Shown in pieces: positions 37,959 through 50,239 of a stretch of DNA of 64,000 bases. The position numbers were made by a program, and so were the translations under genes. Below the pieces are notes generated by a model. That model saw only the letters and a program-made list of their open reading frames with translations. It was not told the origin of the DNA and ran no database searches. The DNA comes from CAWKCE01 sp032127035 (GTDB lineage Bacteria > Actinomycetota > Actinomycetes > JAHEKZ01), in the NCBI GenBank assembly GCA_963848085.1, contig CAWKCE010000005.1, positions 682,001-746,000 of the forward strand. Direction: 5' to 3'. Position 1 is the first letter of the stretch; every line of letters begins with the position of its first letter.

Positions 37959-40139
37959 TCAGCGGGTAGCGGCGCCGTTCTTGGCGGCCCGCAGCAGCAG
38001 CTGAGACACGTCCATCACCTGAACCTGCTCTTCGCGCTCCACGTCGGCCTGCGCCTCGGCGACGCCGTCGCTGAGCATGACGCGGCAGAACGGGCAGCCG
38101 ATGGCGATGGTCTTGGCTCCGGTCGCCAGCGCCTCGTCGGTGCGCTCCCCGTTGACGCGGGTCCCGATCTTCTCCTCCATCCACATGCGGGCGCCGCCGG
38201 CTCCGCAGCAGAAGCCCCGTTCGGAGTTGCGTGGCATCTCGACGAAGTCGGCGCCGGCAGCGGCGATGAGCTCGCGCGGAGGGCTGTAGACCTTGTTGTG
38301 CCGTCCGAGGTAGCACGGGTCGTGGTAGGTGACGCGCTCCTCCACCGGGGTCACGGGCGTGAGCCGACCGTCGGCGACGAGCTGGTTCAGCAGCTGGGTG
38401 TGGTGGACGACCTCGTAGTTTCCACCGACCTGCGGGTACTCGTTCTTCAACGTGTTGAAGCAGTGAGCGCACGTCACCACGATCTTGGTGGCGCCCACCT
38501 CATTGAGCGTCTCGACGTTCTGCTGGGCGAGCATCTGGAACAGGAACTCGTTCCCGGAGCGGCGAGCGGAGTCGCCAGAGCACGTCTCGCCCTCACCCAG
38601 AACGGCGAACTTCACGCCAGCCATGTGGAGCAGTTCGGCGACGGCCTGTGTGGTCTTCTTGGCCCGGTCCTCGAACGCTCCGGCGCACCCCACCCAGAAC
38701 AGGTAGTCGACGTCGTCGGCAAGCGGCCCCTCCGCGACGTTCACCTCGAACGGGAGGTCGGCCGCCCAGTCCATTCGGGACGACGCGTTCATGCCCCACG
38801 GGTTGCCCTTCTGCTCCATGTTCTTGAACAGCCCGCCGAGCTCGGACGGGAACTCCGACTCGATGAGGACCTGGAAGCGGCGCATGTCCGTGATGTGGTC
38901 GATGTGCTCGATGTCGACCGGACACTGCTCGACGCACGCTCCGCACGTCGTGCACGACCACAGGATGTCGGGGTCGATGACGCCGCCGCCGATCGCGTGC
39001 CCGCTGTCGTCGAACTCCGTGACGCCCACGAGCGGGCGCTCCATCTCGGCACGCACCGCGGGGGACAGTCCCGCGACGTCCACGGGGGCCGCCTCCGGGG
39101 CGCCACCGGTGGACGCGAGGTAGGTGGGGTTGCTCTCCGCGATGAGGTAGGGCGCCTTGGCGAACGCGTGGTCACGCAGGCTCATGATGAGCAGCTTGGG
39201 GGACAGTGGCTTCCCGGTGTTCCAGGCCGGGCACTGGGACTGGCAGCGGCCACACTCGGTGCACGTCGCGAAGTCGAGCAGGCCCTTCCAGGTGAAGTCC
39301 TCGACCTTCCCGCGGCCGAAGATGTCGTCCTCGCCCGGGTCCTCGAAGTCGATCGGCTTGCCGTCGGAGTACATCGGCAGCATCGGGCCGAGTGCGTTCG
39401 GCCGCCGCGAGAACGCCACATTGATCGGGGCCAGCCCGATGTGGAGGTGCTTGGAGTAGACGACCAGGACGAGGAATCCGAGCACGACGCCGATCTGCAG
39501 CAGGACGCCGATCGTCTCCGCCCGCTCGTTGCCGACCTCGCCCAGCGGCGCCAGCCAGTCGGCGGCGAGCTGGGAGGCGAACGCGCCCCCGGGCGGGTAG
39601 GGGAAGTTCCCGGTGTTGATCTGCGCGCCCCGGTACAGGAACAGCGTCCAGACGACGTTGAAGATCATGAGCAGCACGAGCCAGGCGGCGCCGGTGTGGG
39701 ACCCGTAGAACCGGGACAGTCGCCCGCGCCGGGCCGGGTTCTGCCGGATGCGGATCACGGTGAAGACCACGATCGCGACGAGGACCGCAACGCCGAAGAA
39801 GTCCTCGACAAACGCCACCCAGGCCCACTGGTCGATGACCGGGAGGGAGAACTCGGGGTCGAACAGAGCCCCGAACGCCTCCACGATCGTCAGCCCCAGG
39901 ACGAGGAAGCCCCAGAAGGCGAAGAAGTGTGCCAAGCCAGGGACTGTCCACTTCAGCAGCTTGCGTTGGCCCAGGACCTCGACCGCCTCGGCCTGTACCG
40001 CGTCGCGGGGGTCGAGCGGGGTGGCGTCGGGTCGGGGCTGACCGGTGCGGAACAGCTGGGCGAGCATGTGCACCCGGCGACCGACGATTCCGAGGGCGAC
40101 GACGGTCATGAGCAGGCCGACGGCGAGGGCAGGACGCAC
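37959..40139 (-). CDS. Membrane-anchored Fe-S oxidoreductase (HdrE/HdrD-like, Rv0338c type)
   Basis: A 726-residue fusion. The N-terminal part has about six transmembrane helices in the style of nitrate reductase gamma/HdrE (to about 255). A [4Fe-4S] ferredoxin domain follows, with two clusters (CTECGRCQSQCPAWN and CTTCGACVEQCPVDI). Two CCG domains close it (ending CYLGRHNKVYS and CCGAGGARMW). It probably passes electrons between membrane quinone and an unknown thiol/disulfide or soluble carrier; the substrate is not established. GTG 40139 is chosen because GGAGG sits 5 nt upstream; a TTG at 40157 would include that site in the coding part. Confidence 0.9.
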   Translation of the reverse strand: MRPALAVGLLMTVVALGIVGRRVHMLAQLFRTGQPRPDATPLDPRDAVQAEAVEVLGQRKLLKWTVPGLAHFFAFWGFLVLGLTIVEAFGALFDPEFSLPVIDQWAWVAFVEDFFGVAVLVAIVVFTVIRIRQNPARRGRLSRFYGSHTGAAWLVLLMIFNVVWTLFLYRGAQINTGNFPYPPGGAFASQLAADWLAPLGEVGNERAETIGVLLQIGVVLGFLVLVVYSKHLHIGLAPINVAFSRRPNALGPMLPMYSDGKPIDFEDPGEDDIFGRGKVEDFTWKGLLDFATCTECGRCQSQCPAWNTGKPLSPKLLIMSLRDHAFAKAPYLIAESNPTYLASTGGAPEAAPVDVAGLSPAVRAEMERPLVGVTEFDDSGHAIGGGVIDPDILWSCTTCGACVEQCPVDIEHIDHITDMRRFQVLIESEFPSELGGLFKNMEQKGNPWGMNASSRMDWAADLPFEVNVAEGPLADDVDYLFWVGCAGAFEDRAKKTTQAVAELLHMAGVKFAVLGEGETCSGDSARRSGNEFLFQMLAQQNVETLNEVGATKIVVTCAHCFNTLKNEYPQVGGNYEVVHHTQLLNQLVADGRLTPVTPVEERVTYHDPCYLGRHNKVYSPPRELIAAAGADFVEMPRNSERGFCCGAGGARMWMEEKIGTRVNGERTDEALATGAKTIAIGCPFCRVMLSDGVAEAQADVEREEQVQVMDVSQLLLRAAKNGAATR

Positions 40140-40334
40140 GGTCACCTCCGGAGACAAGGTCGGAGCCGGCTGACGCGGTCCCGGGTGCCTAGCCTATTGA
40201 GACCGATCGATTCTTGTGGCAGCCCCCACGTGGCACCTTTGTCCGGCGACCCCCGGCCCGTAGGCTCCAGCTGAGCGCGGCTTCCCGGGGACGGTCGTGC
40301 GGTGACCTGACCTCTGGTGTCCCCAGGAGGACCC

Positions 40335-42155
40335 GTGAATCGGCACGCAGCTTCAGCCATCGCAGTGGGGGCAACCACCGCACTCGCCATCGGCCTGAGT
40401 GTCGCGCCCCCGGCCCTGGCGGCAGGGACCGGTGACGCGGCCGATCCTTCGTTCGTCCGCATCGGGTCCGACGCGGCCCCGGCAGCTCCCGCCCGGGCCG
40501 CCAGCGCCGGTCGTTCCGCCGCGAGCCCGCAGCCGGCCGCCCGCGCGGCGGCCAAGAAGGCGAAGAGCGAGCAGGTCCTGCAGGTGCTGAAGGGCGTCCA
40601 GGGCGTGGGCGTCGACGGGATGTCCGTCGCCGTTGGCGCCAAGCACGTCGTCCAGGTGAGCGAGCAGCTTGCCCGGACCTTCGTCAAGGCGACGGGGGCG
40701 GGGCAGAACAAGACGGTCAACCAGCTGTTCAAGACGCCTTCCTCGACCGCAACACTGAGCCAGCCGACCGTGGCCTACGACCCGATCGGCAAGCGCTGGA
40801 TCGTGGCTGCCATCTCCGATCAGGCCGGTGACATTGGAGTGATCGTCCGGGTCTCCAAGGGCTCGGCGCCCACGAAGTGGTTCCCGTCCCACGTCTACGG
40901 AAACGCCGCTACGGATGCCCCGGTCGACGTCGGCATGACTGACGTCGTCGAGTCGGTTCCGCAGATCGGGATCTCGTCGAACAAGGTCGCGATCACGACG
41001 GTTGCGGACGACCCGGACGACGCTTCCGTCGCCAACCGGATCATGTTCTTCCCCTCGACCGGTCCTCAGGGCCTGTACGCAGATGGGGAGTCCGACGCCT
41101 GGACCGCCCTGGTCAACAGCACGTACGACGGTCAGATGCCGGCGGTGAACTCCACGAAGCAGGCGAACCTGTTCATCGCGGTGCCCGACAGCGATGCGAT
41201 CCCGTCGGTCGACGACGTGACCGTGACGACCTACACCGGCAAGGCGACCACCGACCCGCCGGTCTTCAGCAAGAACGTGATGTACCCCGACGACGCCCTC
41301 GTTGCTCCGCCCGCGGTGCCGCAGACCGGCGGAGACACCCTCGACCTCGGACCGGTGGCCTTCACCGGCGTCGCCTGGCGCAAGGGGAAGCTGTGGGCGA
41401 CCGCGGCGACCAACTGTGCCGGCGACGCGTGTGTGCGGGTCTTCGGGGTCACCACCTCGGCCGGTGTGGCGCTGATCGCCGACGAGACGGTCAGCTCACC
41501 CGGGCTGGACTGGTTCAGTCCTTCGGTGGCGATCGACGGCTCGGGCAAGGTCCACCTCGTGGCCGCCGACATCGGGTCCGCAGTGGGTCCGTCCCTGGCG
41601 GTCTTCGTCCGCAAGGGGACCGACAACTGGACCGATGCTCGGCTGGTACGCCGAGGTCGGTTCGCGGTCGACCCGAACAACTCCCCCGGCACGTTGGAGT
41701 GGGGTGGCTCGAGCTCAGCTGCGTGGGACCCGACCTCTCCGTGGGACGTGTGGGTGGCCGGCGTGACTGGTGCCTCCGGCGTGCCCAACGACCTCACCTC
41801 GCGGGTAGCCCGCGTCTCACTGGCAAAGAACGTCGCCAGCGTGAAGGCCTCCAAGACCCGTGTGGCCAAGGGGGGGAAGGTCACCTTCACGGCCAAGCTC
41901 AAGCGCCCGGACAGCAAGAACACCTTCAAGGGTCTTCCGGTCGCTCTCCAGCGCAAGCCGGTCAACGGGGGGTCCTGGAAGACGATCAAGTCCGGCAAGA
42001 CCACGCAGAAGGGCATCGCCAAGTGGACGGTGAAGGTCAGCAAGCCCGGCCGGTACCGGACGCTGGGCAAGTCCGTGGCACAGACGGGGTCGCCCCCGGA
42101 GGGCCGGATGGTCGCCAAGGTCACCAGCAAGGCACTCACGGTGACCCTGATCTAG
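40335..42155 (+). CDS. Large secreted protein, propeller-like with C-terminal Ig-like domain
   Basis: A 606-residue exported protein. A signal peptide (about 1-33, ending PPALAAG) follows the GTG at 40335, which has a perfect AGGAGG 5 nt upstream. A basic Ala-rich linker leads into a long beta-rich region (about 85-500) with repeats such as AYDPIGKRWIVAAISD and VAIDGSGKVHLVAADIG that suggest a bladed fold. A Lys/Thr-rich Ig-like repeat (about 500-606, VASVKASKTRVAKGGKVTFT) ends it. No catalytic motif seen. Likely a cell-surface or extracellular protein of unknown function. Terminator 26 bases downstream. Confidence 0.75.
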   Translation: MNRHAASAIAVGATTALAIGLSVAPPALAAGTGDAADPSFVRIGSDAAPAAPARAASAGRSAASPQPAARAAAKKAKSEQVLQVLKGVQGVGVDGMSVAVGAKHVVQVSEQLARTFVKATGAGQNKTVNQLFKTPSSTATLSQPTVAYDPIGKRWIVAAISDQAGDIGVIVRVSKGSAPTKWFPSHVYGNAATDAPVDVGMTDVVESVPQIGISSNKVAITTVADDPDDASVANRIMFFPSTGPQGLYADGESDAWTALVNSTYDGQMPAVNSTKQANLFIAVPDSDAIPSVDDVTVTTYTGKATTDPPVFSKNVMYPDDALVAPPAVPQTGGDTLDLGPVAFTGVAWRKGKLWATAATNCAGDACVRVFGVTTSAGVALIADETVSSPGLDWFSPSVAIDGSGKVHLVAADIGSAVGPSLAVFVRKGTDNWTDARLVRRGRFAVDPNNSPGTLEWGGSSSAAWDPTSPWDVWVAGVTGASGVPNDLTSRVARVSLAKNVASVKASKTRVAKGGKVTFTAKLKRPDSKNTFKGLPVALQRKPVNGGSWKTIKSGKTTQKGIAKWTVKVSKPGRYRTLGKSVAQTGSPPEGRMVAKVTSKALTVTLI

Positions 42156-42180
42156 CAGCCGTTCGCGCCGCTCCGTAGCC

Positions 42181-42210
42181 GCAGCCCGCCCGGAATACCG
42201 GGCGGGCTGC
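42181..42210 (+). terminator. Hairpin terminator
   Basis: A perfect 13-bp stem (GCAGCCCGCCCGG / CCGGGCGGGCTGC) with an AATA loop, just after the secreted-protein gene and before the dnaK promoter. Confidence 0.85.
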
Positions 42211-42233
42211 GCCGTGTTGTGCCAGTGCGCAAA

Positions 42234-42254
42234 GTTGCGTGAAGGCGACTCAAC
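42234..42254 (+). promoter_or_regulatory. HAIR operator (HspR-binding site) at the dnaK promoter
   Basis: GTTGCGT-N7-ACTCAAC matches 11 of 14 arm positions of the HspR-associated inverted repeat CTTGAGT-N7-ACTCAAG. It lies about 120 bp before dnaK. HspR, encoded in the same operon, should bind here with DnaK as co-repressor. Confidence 0.75.
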
Positions 42255-42370
42255 CTCTTTGATAGAGGCAGGAGCAGCCGAGGCGCCGCTCGAGCCGCCG
42301 CCGGGGACCACCCGGCGCCGCACCGTCATCCCGGCGGACACCGCCGGTCGTCACGTCGGAGGACACGAAC

Positions 42371-44224
42371 ATGGCCCGATCGGTCGGCATCGACCTGGGG
42401 ACGACCAACAGCGTCGTCTCCGTGCTGGAAGGTGGCGAGCCCACCGTCATCGCCAACGCCGAGGGCGCGCGGACCACGCCGAGCGTGGTGGCGTTCGCCA
42501 AGAACGGCGAGGTGCTGGTGGGTGAGGTCGCCAAGCGGCAGGCCGTCACCAACCCGGACCGCACCATCCGGTCGGTCAAGCGTCACATGGGGACCGACTG
42601 GTCGGTCGAGATCGACGGCAAGGCGTACACCGCGCAGGAGATCAGCGCCCGCGTGCTCGGCAAGCTGAAGCGCGACGCGGAGTCGTACCTCGGGGAGCCG
42701 GTGGCCGAAGCCGTCATCACCGTTCCCGCCTACTTCAGCGACGCCCAGCGGCAGGCGACCAAGGAAGCCGGTGAGATCGCCGGCCTCAAGGTGCTCCGGA
42801 TCATCAACGAACCGACGTCGGCTGCGCTTGCCTACGGTCTCGACAAGGCCGACAACGAGCACACGATTCTGGTCTTCGACCTGGGCGGCGGCACCTTCGA
42901 CGTGTCCCTCCTGGAGATCGGCGACGGCGTGGTCGAGGTCAAGGCGACCAGCGGTGACAACCACCTCGGCGGCGACGACTGGGACGAGGTCGTCATCGAC
43001 TGGATGGTGAAGGAGTTCAAGAACAAGCACGGAGTGGACCTGTCCACCGACAAGATGGCGCTGCAGCGGCTGCGCGAGGCGGCCGAGAAGGCGAAGATCG
43101 AGCTGTCGAGCTCCAGCGAGACGACGATCAACCTGCCCTACGTCACCGCGACGCCCGAGGGCCCCCTGCACCTGGACGAGAAGCTCACTCGGGCGCAGTT
43201 CCAGAACATGACCCACGACCTGCTCGAGCGCACCCGCAAGCCGTTCGAGAACGTCATCCGGGATGCCGGGGTCAAGGTCGGCGACATCCACCAGGTGATC
43301 CTGGTCGGCGGGTCGACCCGGATGCCCGCGGTCACCGATCTTGTCCGCGAGCTCACCGGTGGCAAGGAGCCGAACAAGTCGGTGAACCCCGACGAGGTCG
43401 TGTCGGTCGGCGCCGCGCTGCAGGGTGGAGTACTCAAGGGCGAGGTCAAGGACGTTCTGTTGCTGGACGTCACCCCGCTGACGCTTGGGATCGAGACCAA
43501 GGGGGGCGTCATGACGCGGCTGATCGAGCGCAACACCACGATCCCCACGAAGAAGTCCGAAGTCTTCACCACGGCCGACGACAACCAGCCTTCGGTGACC
43601 ATCCAGGTGTTCCAGGGTGAGCGCGAGATGGCGGCGTACAACAAGAAGCTCGGCCAGTTCGACCTCACCGGACTACCCCCCGCGCCGCGTGGCGTCCCGC
43701 AGATCGAGGTCGCCTTCGACATCGACGCCAACGGCATCGTCCACGTGCACGCCAAGGACAAGGCGACCGGGCGCGAGAACTCGGTGCAGATCACCGGCGG
43801 CTCGGGCCTGTCGAAAGACGAGATCGACCGCATGATGCGCGACGCCGAGTCGCACGCTGACGAGGACCGTCAGCGTCGGGAGGAGGCGGACGTGCGCAAC
43901 ACCGCCGACTCGCTGGTTTACCAGACGGAGCGGTTCCTCACCGACAACGACGAGAAGATCCCGGCCGAGGGCAAGGAGAACGTTGCCGGTCCGCTCAGCG
44001 AGCTGAAGAAGGCGCTCGAGGGCACCGACGTCGATGCCATCAAGTCCGCCACGGAGAAGGTGGCGACCGCGAGCCAGTCCTTGGGCGCGGCCATGTACGA
44101 GCAGGAGCAGGCGGCAGCCACCGGCTCCGGTGGAGCCGAGTCCGGCTCGGGTGACTCCGGCGACTCGGGTGACGACGACATCGTCGATGCCGAGGTGGTT
44201 GACGAGCCCGCGGACGACAAGTGA
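42371..44224 (+). CDS. dnaK: Hsp70 chaperone DnaK
   Basis: A 617-residue Hsp70. The nucleotide-binding domain (1-360) shows GIDLGTTNSVVSVLEGG, the ILVFDLGGGTFDVSLLE phosphate-2 loop and ILVGGSTRMPAV. The conserved linker DVLLLDVTPLTLGIETKGG leads into the substrate-binding beta domain, and the lid ends in an acidic Gly/Ser/Asp-rich tail. It holds unfolded proteins in an ATP-driven cycle with GrpE and DnaJ, and in this group is also HspR's co-repressor. ATG has GGAGG. First gene of dnaK-grpE-dnaJ-hspR-clpB; an HAIR operator lies upstream. Confidence 0.98.
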   Translation: MARSVGIDLGTTNSVVSVLEGGEPTVIANAEGARTTPSVVAFAKNGEVLVGEVAKRQAVTNPDRTIRSVKRHMGTDWSVEIDGKAYTAQEISARVLGKLKRDAESYLGEPVAEAVITVPAYFSDAQRQATKEAGEIAGLKVLRIINEPTSAALAYGLDKADNEHTILVFDLGGGTFDVSLLEIGDGVVEVKATSGDNHLGGDDWDEVVIDWMVKEFKNKHGVDLSTDKMALQRLREAAEKAKIELSSSSETTINLPYVTATPEGPLHLDEKLTRAQFQNMTHDLLERTRKPFENVIRDAGVKVGDIHQVILVGGSTRMPAVTDLVRELTGGKEPNKSVNPDEVVSVGAALQGGVLKGEVKDVLLLDVTPLTLGIETKGGVMTRLIERNTTIPTKKSEVFTTADDNQPSVTIQVFQGEREMAAYNKKLGQFDLTGLPPAPRGVPQIEVAFDIDANGIVHVHAKDKATGRENSVQITGGSGLSKDEIDRMMRDAESHADEDRQRREEADVRNTADSLVYQTERFLTDNDEKIPAEGKENVAGPLSELKKALEGTDVDAIKSATEKVATASQSLGAAMYEQEQAAATGSGGAESGSGDSGDSGDDDIVDAEVVDEPADDK

Positions 44225-44811
44225 CCGCTGCCAAGCCTCCGGAGGAGCAGCCGGTCGGACCGGTCGTGCGGGACAAGCGGCGCATCGACCCGGTGACCGG
44301 CCAGCTGCGCCAGCCGCTTGACGGGGCCCTGATCGAGGAGGCCGCGGCCGCCGAGCTGGTCGACACCGATCTGTCCGCCTTGGAGGCGCAGCTGGAGGAG
44401 CGGACCGAGGACGTGCAGCGCGTCCACGCCGAGTACGCGAACTACCGCAAGCGGGTCGACCGTGATCGCGAGCTGGTGCGCGACCAGGCGACCGCGGCGG
44501 TCCTGGCAGAGCTGCTGACGGTGCTCGACGACATCGACCGGGCGCGCGAGCACGGTGAGCTCGAGGGCGGGTTCAAGTCGGTCGGCGAGGCCTTGGAGAC
44601 CGTGGTCGACAAGCTGGGCTTGGCGAAGTACGGCACGCCCGGCGATCCCTTCGACCCCACGATCCATGAGGCGTTGACCCATGCGCTGTCGGCCGAGGTT
44701 GACACGATCACCTGCTCGCAGGTCTTCCAGCCGGGGTACCGGTTCGCCGACCGCGTCCTGAGGCCGGCTCGCGTCGCGGTCACCGAGCCGGAACAGCCGT
44801 CGGCGGGCTGA
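44221..44811 (+). CDS. grpE: Nucleotide exchange factor GrpE
   Basis: A 196-residue GrpE: acidic/charged N-terminus, a long coiled-coil (about 50-100, with EYANYRKRVDRDRELV) and the C-terminal beta domain (YGTPGDPFDPTIHEAL, QVFQPGYRFADRVLRPARV). It releases ADP from DnaK. The GTG start overlaps the dnaK stop (GTGA), so the two are translationally coupled. Confidence 0.96.
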   Translation: MTAAKPPEEQPVGPVVRDKRRIDPVTGQLRQPLDGALIEEAAAAELVDTDLSALEAQLEERTEDVQRVHAEYANYRKRVDRDRELVRDQATAAVLAELLTVLDDIDRAREHGELEGGFKSVGEALETVVDKLGLAKYGTPGDPFDPTIHEALTHALSAEVDTITCSQVFQPGYRFADRVLRPARVAVTEPEQPSAG

Positions 44812-44847
44812 CCGGCCGAACCGTCAAGCGCCGGAGGAGGTGACGCC

Positions 44848-45984
44848 ATGAGTGCTCGGGACTATCTGGAGAAGGACTACTACGCCGACCTCGGCGTCGC
44901 CAAGGACGCCTCGGCCGAGGACATCAAGAAGGCGTACCGGTCGCTCGCGCGCAAGCACCATCCCGACGCGAACGCCGACGACCCCAAGTCCGAGGAGCGC
45001 TTCAAGGAGGTGTCGCAGGCCTACGACGTGCTGTCCGACGACGCGAAGCGCCAGGAGTACGACGAGGTCCGTCGCTACGGGGCTGGCGGCTTCGCGCCGG
45101 GCGGCTTTGCCGGGCCCGGCGGAGCCCAGACCGTGAACCTGGGCGACATGTTCGGCGAGGGCGGCCTCGGAGATGTGCTGGGCGGGATCTTTGGACAGGC
45201 GGGCGGGAGGGGTCGTCGGCCGCGACGTGGACCGGACGTCCACACCGCGGTGACGCTGGGGTTCCGGCAGGCCGCCGTGGGCGCCACGGTGCCGCTGACA
45301 GTGCGCAGTGACGCGCCTTGCCCGACCTGCGGCGGGTCCGGCGCCAGACCCGGCACCACCCCCCACCCCTGCGCGGTGTGCGGAGGCGCGGGCCAGACCG
45401 TCCGGCAGCAGGGAGGGTTCGGCTTCGCCGAGCCGTGCCGGGCCTGCCACCAGCGAGGTGTCGTTGTCGATGATCCGTGTCCCACGTGTCGCGGCGTCGG
45501 AGTCACCGCGCGTTCGCGGACGCTGCAGGTGCGGATCCCTCCAGGTGTCCGAGACGGCCAGCAGGTACGCCTCGGCGGCAAGGGCGGTGCCGGTGGCAGC
45601 GGCGGTCCCGCCGGCGACCTGCTCGTTCAGGTGCACGTCCCCCGCCACCCGGTCTTCGGCCGAAAGGGCGACCACCTCACGGTCACCCTGCCGGTGACGT
45701 TCCCCGAGGCGGCCTTGGGTGCGACCGTCCAGGTACCCACGCTGACCGGTGACCCGGTGAGCGTCCGAGTGCCGGAAGGCACGCCCAGTGGCCGGACGCT
45801 CCGCGTCAAGGGCCGCGGCATTGCGCGTAAGGGCGGCGGCCACGGCGACCTGCTCGTGACCGTCGAGGTTGCCGTCCCGCAGCGGTCGGCCGGCAAGGCG
45901 AAGGACGCGCTCGAGCACTACCGCGACGCCACCGACGGTGACGACCCGCGAGCCGAGCTGTTCGAGCTGGCAGCGAAGGAGTGA
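44848..45984 (+). CDS. dnaJ: Hsp40 co-chaperone DnaJ
   Basis: A 378-residue type I J-protein: J-domain at about 10-75 with the HPD motif (KHHPDANADD), a Gly/Phe-rich stretch (AGGFAPGGFAGPGG), four zinc-binding repeats (CPTCGGSG, CAVCGGAG, CRACHQRG, CPTCRGVG) and the C-terminal substrate domain. The third zinc repeat lacks the usual Gly after the second Cys pair, a mild deviation. It delivers clients to DnaK and stimulates its ATPase. ATG with GGAGG. Confidence 0.96.
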   Translation: MSARDYLEKDYYADLGVAKDASAEDIKKAYRSLARKHHPDANADDPKSEERFKEVSQAYDVLSDDAKRQEYDEVRRYGAGGFAPGGFAGPGGAQTVNLGDMFGEGGLGDVLGGIFGQAGGRGRRPRRGPDVHTAVTLGFRQAAVGATVPLTVRSDAPCPTCGGSGARPGTTPHPCAVCGGAGQTVRQQGGFGFAEPCRACHQRGVVVDDPCPTCRGVGVTARSRTLQVRIPPGVRDGQQVRLGGKGGAGGSGGPAGDLLVQVHVPRHPVFGRKGDHLTVTLPVTFPEAALGATVQVPTLTGDPVSVRVPEGTPSGRTLRVKGRGIARKGGGHGDLLVTVEVAVPQRSAGKAKDALEHYRDATDGDDPRAELFELAAKE

Positions 45985-45989
45985 CCGGC

Positions 45990-46406
45990 ATGACCGCAGA
46001 CGACTTCGACGACGCCGCGGTCTTCGTCATCTCCGTGGTGGCCGAGCTCACCGGCATGCACGCGCAGACGCTGCGGCAGTACGACCGCCTCGGGTTGGTC
46101 ACGCCGCAGCGCACGGCGGGAGGTGGTCGGCGGTACTCCACCCGCGACGTCGAGCGGGTGCGTGAGATCCAACGACTGTCCGGGGAGGGGGTCGGGCTGG
46201 CCGGGATCCAACGCATCCTGGACCTGGAGAACGAGGTCGACGCTCTGCGACGCCGGGTTGCGGTCCTGCAGACCGACCTCGACCTCGCCTTCGCCGCCCT
46301 CCAGCAGCAGGAGCGGGCGAACCGCCCACCCGGCACCGACGTTGCGGTCCGACCGGCGAGCAACTCGGTGGTCGTGTGGCGCCCGGGTCGCTGGTCCATC
46401 GCCTGA
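45990..46406 (+). CDS. hspR: MerR-type heat-shock repressor HspR
   Basis: A 138-residue MerR-family repressor with an N-terminal winged helix (FVISVVAELTGMHAQTLRQY, then DRLGLVTPQRTAGGGRRYS) and a C-terminal coiled coil (DLENEVDALRRRVAVLQTDL). HspR represses the dnaK operon by binding HAIR sites. The ATG at 45990 is preferred over the GTG at 45981 because AAGGAG is placed 8 nt upstream of it. Follows dnaJ by 5 bases. Confidence 0.94.
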   Translation: MTADDFDDAAVFVISVVAELTGMHAQTLRQYDRLGLVTPQRTAGGGRRYSTRDVERVREIQRLSGEGVGLAGIQRILDLENEVDALRRRVAVLQTDLDLAFAALQQQERANRPPGTDVAVRPASNSVVVWRPGRWSIA

Positions 46407-46424
46407 ACCAGAGGAGGAGACGAC

Positions 46425-48995
<2,571 letters not shown>

Positions 48996-49011
48996 CCGCG
49001 AGCAGCTCGTG

Positions 49012-50190
49012 TCAGGGAGTGAGTGGCGCGGCGGCCGTCAGCCGGGCGACGGCCTCGTCGAGGACGTGGTCCTGCTTGGTGAAGGTCCAGCGGACCAGGG
49101 TGCGGACCGGGTCGGAAGGGTCGTAGAAGACCGAGCAGGGGATCGCCACCACGCCGGCGCGCTCCACCAGCGCCCGGCAGAACTGTTGGTCGTCGTCCCA
49201 ACCGAGCGAGGCGATGTCGGTGGTCACGAAGTAGGTGCCGTCCGGGCGCCCAGGGTCAAGCCCGGCCGCAGAAAGCCCGCGGCACAGCAGGTCACGGCGG
49301 TCCTGCAGTGACCGGCGGAGCCCGGCGACCCAGGGCATCTCGTGCGTCAGCGCGTACGCGACGGCGTACTGGAAGGGCCCCCCACTCACGTACGTCAGAT
49401 ACTGCTTGACCGTGCGGACCGCTGACACCAAAGGAGCCGGACCCGTCGCCCATCCGATCTTCCAACCGGTGAACGAGAACGTCTTGCCGCTGCTGCTCAC
49501 CGAGACGGTCCGGTCCCACATGCCGGGAAGGGTGGCGAACGGCACGTGCGCGACGTCGAACGTCAGGTGCTCGTACACATCGTCGGTGACAACCACGATC
49601 CGCGGATGCGCGTCCACCACCCGCGCGATGGCCGCGAGCTCGTCGGGGGTGAGGACCATGCCCGTGGGGTTGTGTGGCGAGTTCAACAGCAGCACCCGCG
49701 TGCGGTCGGTCACGGCAGCGCGCAGCGCTGACTCGTCCAGCCGGAATTCGGGCGCCTGCAGGCGCACACCCTTGAGCACGCCCCGCGCCATGGCGACCGC
49801 CGCGGGATAGGAGTCGAACCACGGCTCCAGCACGACGACCTCGTCACCGTCGTCGACGAACGCGAGGACCGCGGCGGTCAGGGCTTCCGTGGCGCCGGTG
49901 GTCACGAGCACCTCGGTGTCGGGGTTCAGGTCGACTCCGTAGACCGCGTTCTGGTGAGCCGCCACGGCCTGCCGGAGCTCGGGGATGCCGGGACCTGGTG
50001 GGTACTGGTTGCCCCACCCCTCGAGGATCGCGTGCGTGGCTGCCTCCGCGACGCTGCGCGGACCATCGAGGTCCGGGAAGCCCTGACCGAGATTCACCGC
50101 ACCGGTCGCGGTCGCCAGAGCCGACATCTCCGCGAAGATCGTGGTGCCGAGTGGACGAAGGCGGGGGACCAGCGGGGTCTCGTGGGTCAC
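49012..50190 (-). CDS. dapC: Class I/II aminotransferase, DapC-like
   Basis: A 392-residue fold-type I PLP enzyme with LGQGFPDLDGP and NQYPPGPGIPELRQA at the N-terminus. NSPHNPTGMVL is at about 170-180, the cofactor Asp is in VTDDVYEHL, and the Schiff-base lysine K236 is in SSSGKTFSFTGWKIGWATG. The pattern is close to mycobacterial Rv0858c, assigned as N-succinyldiaminopimelate aminotransferase of lysine/peptidoglycan biosynthesis. The kynurenine/glutamine transaminase group is a near alternative. GTG 50190 is chosen, removing a low-quality 34-residue extension. Divergent from the P450 pseudogene. Confidence 0.82.
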   Translation of the reverse strand: MTHETPLVPRLRPLGTTIFAEMSALATATGAVNLGQGFPDLDGPRSVAEAATHAILEGWGNQYPPGPGIPELRQAVAAHQNAVYGVDLNPDTEVLVTTGATEALTAAVLAFVDDGDEVVVLEPWFDSYPAAVAMARGVLKGVRLQAPEFRLDESALRAAVTDRTRVLLLNSPHNPTGMVLTPDELAAIARVVDAHPRIVVVTDDVYEHLTFDVAHVPFATLPGMWDRTVSVSSSGKTFSFTGWKIGWATGPAPLVSAVRTVKQYLTYVSGGPFQYAVAYALTHEMPWVAGLRRSLQDRRDLLCRGLSAAGLDPGRPDGTYFVTTDIASLGWDDDQQFCRALVERAGVVAIPCSVFYDPSDPVRTLVRWTFTKQDHVLDEAVARLTAAAPLTP

Positions 50191-50239
50191 TCGTGCATTG
50201 TTGTCCCCCGACACTGCTGACGTCAGGAGGGGAGGGGAC

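Noticed and set aside
40139..40157. The upstream TTG as start of the Fe-S oxidoreductase
   Set aside because: The ribosome-binding GGAGG would then lie inside the coding region; the GTG at 40139 has it at the right distance.
38298..40274. A 658-codon plus-strand frame antisense to the Fe-S oxidoreductase
   Set aside because: The minus strand carries clear ferredoxin and CCG cysteine motifs, while the plus-strand translation has no recognisable fold.
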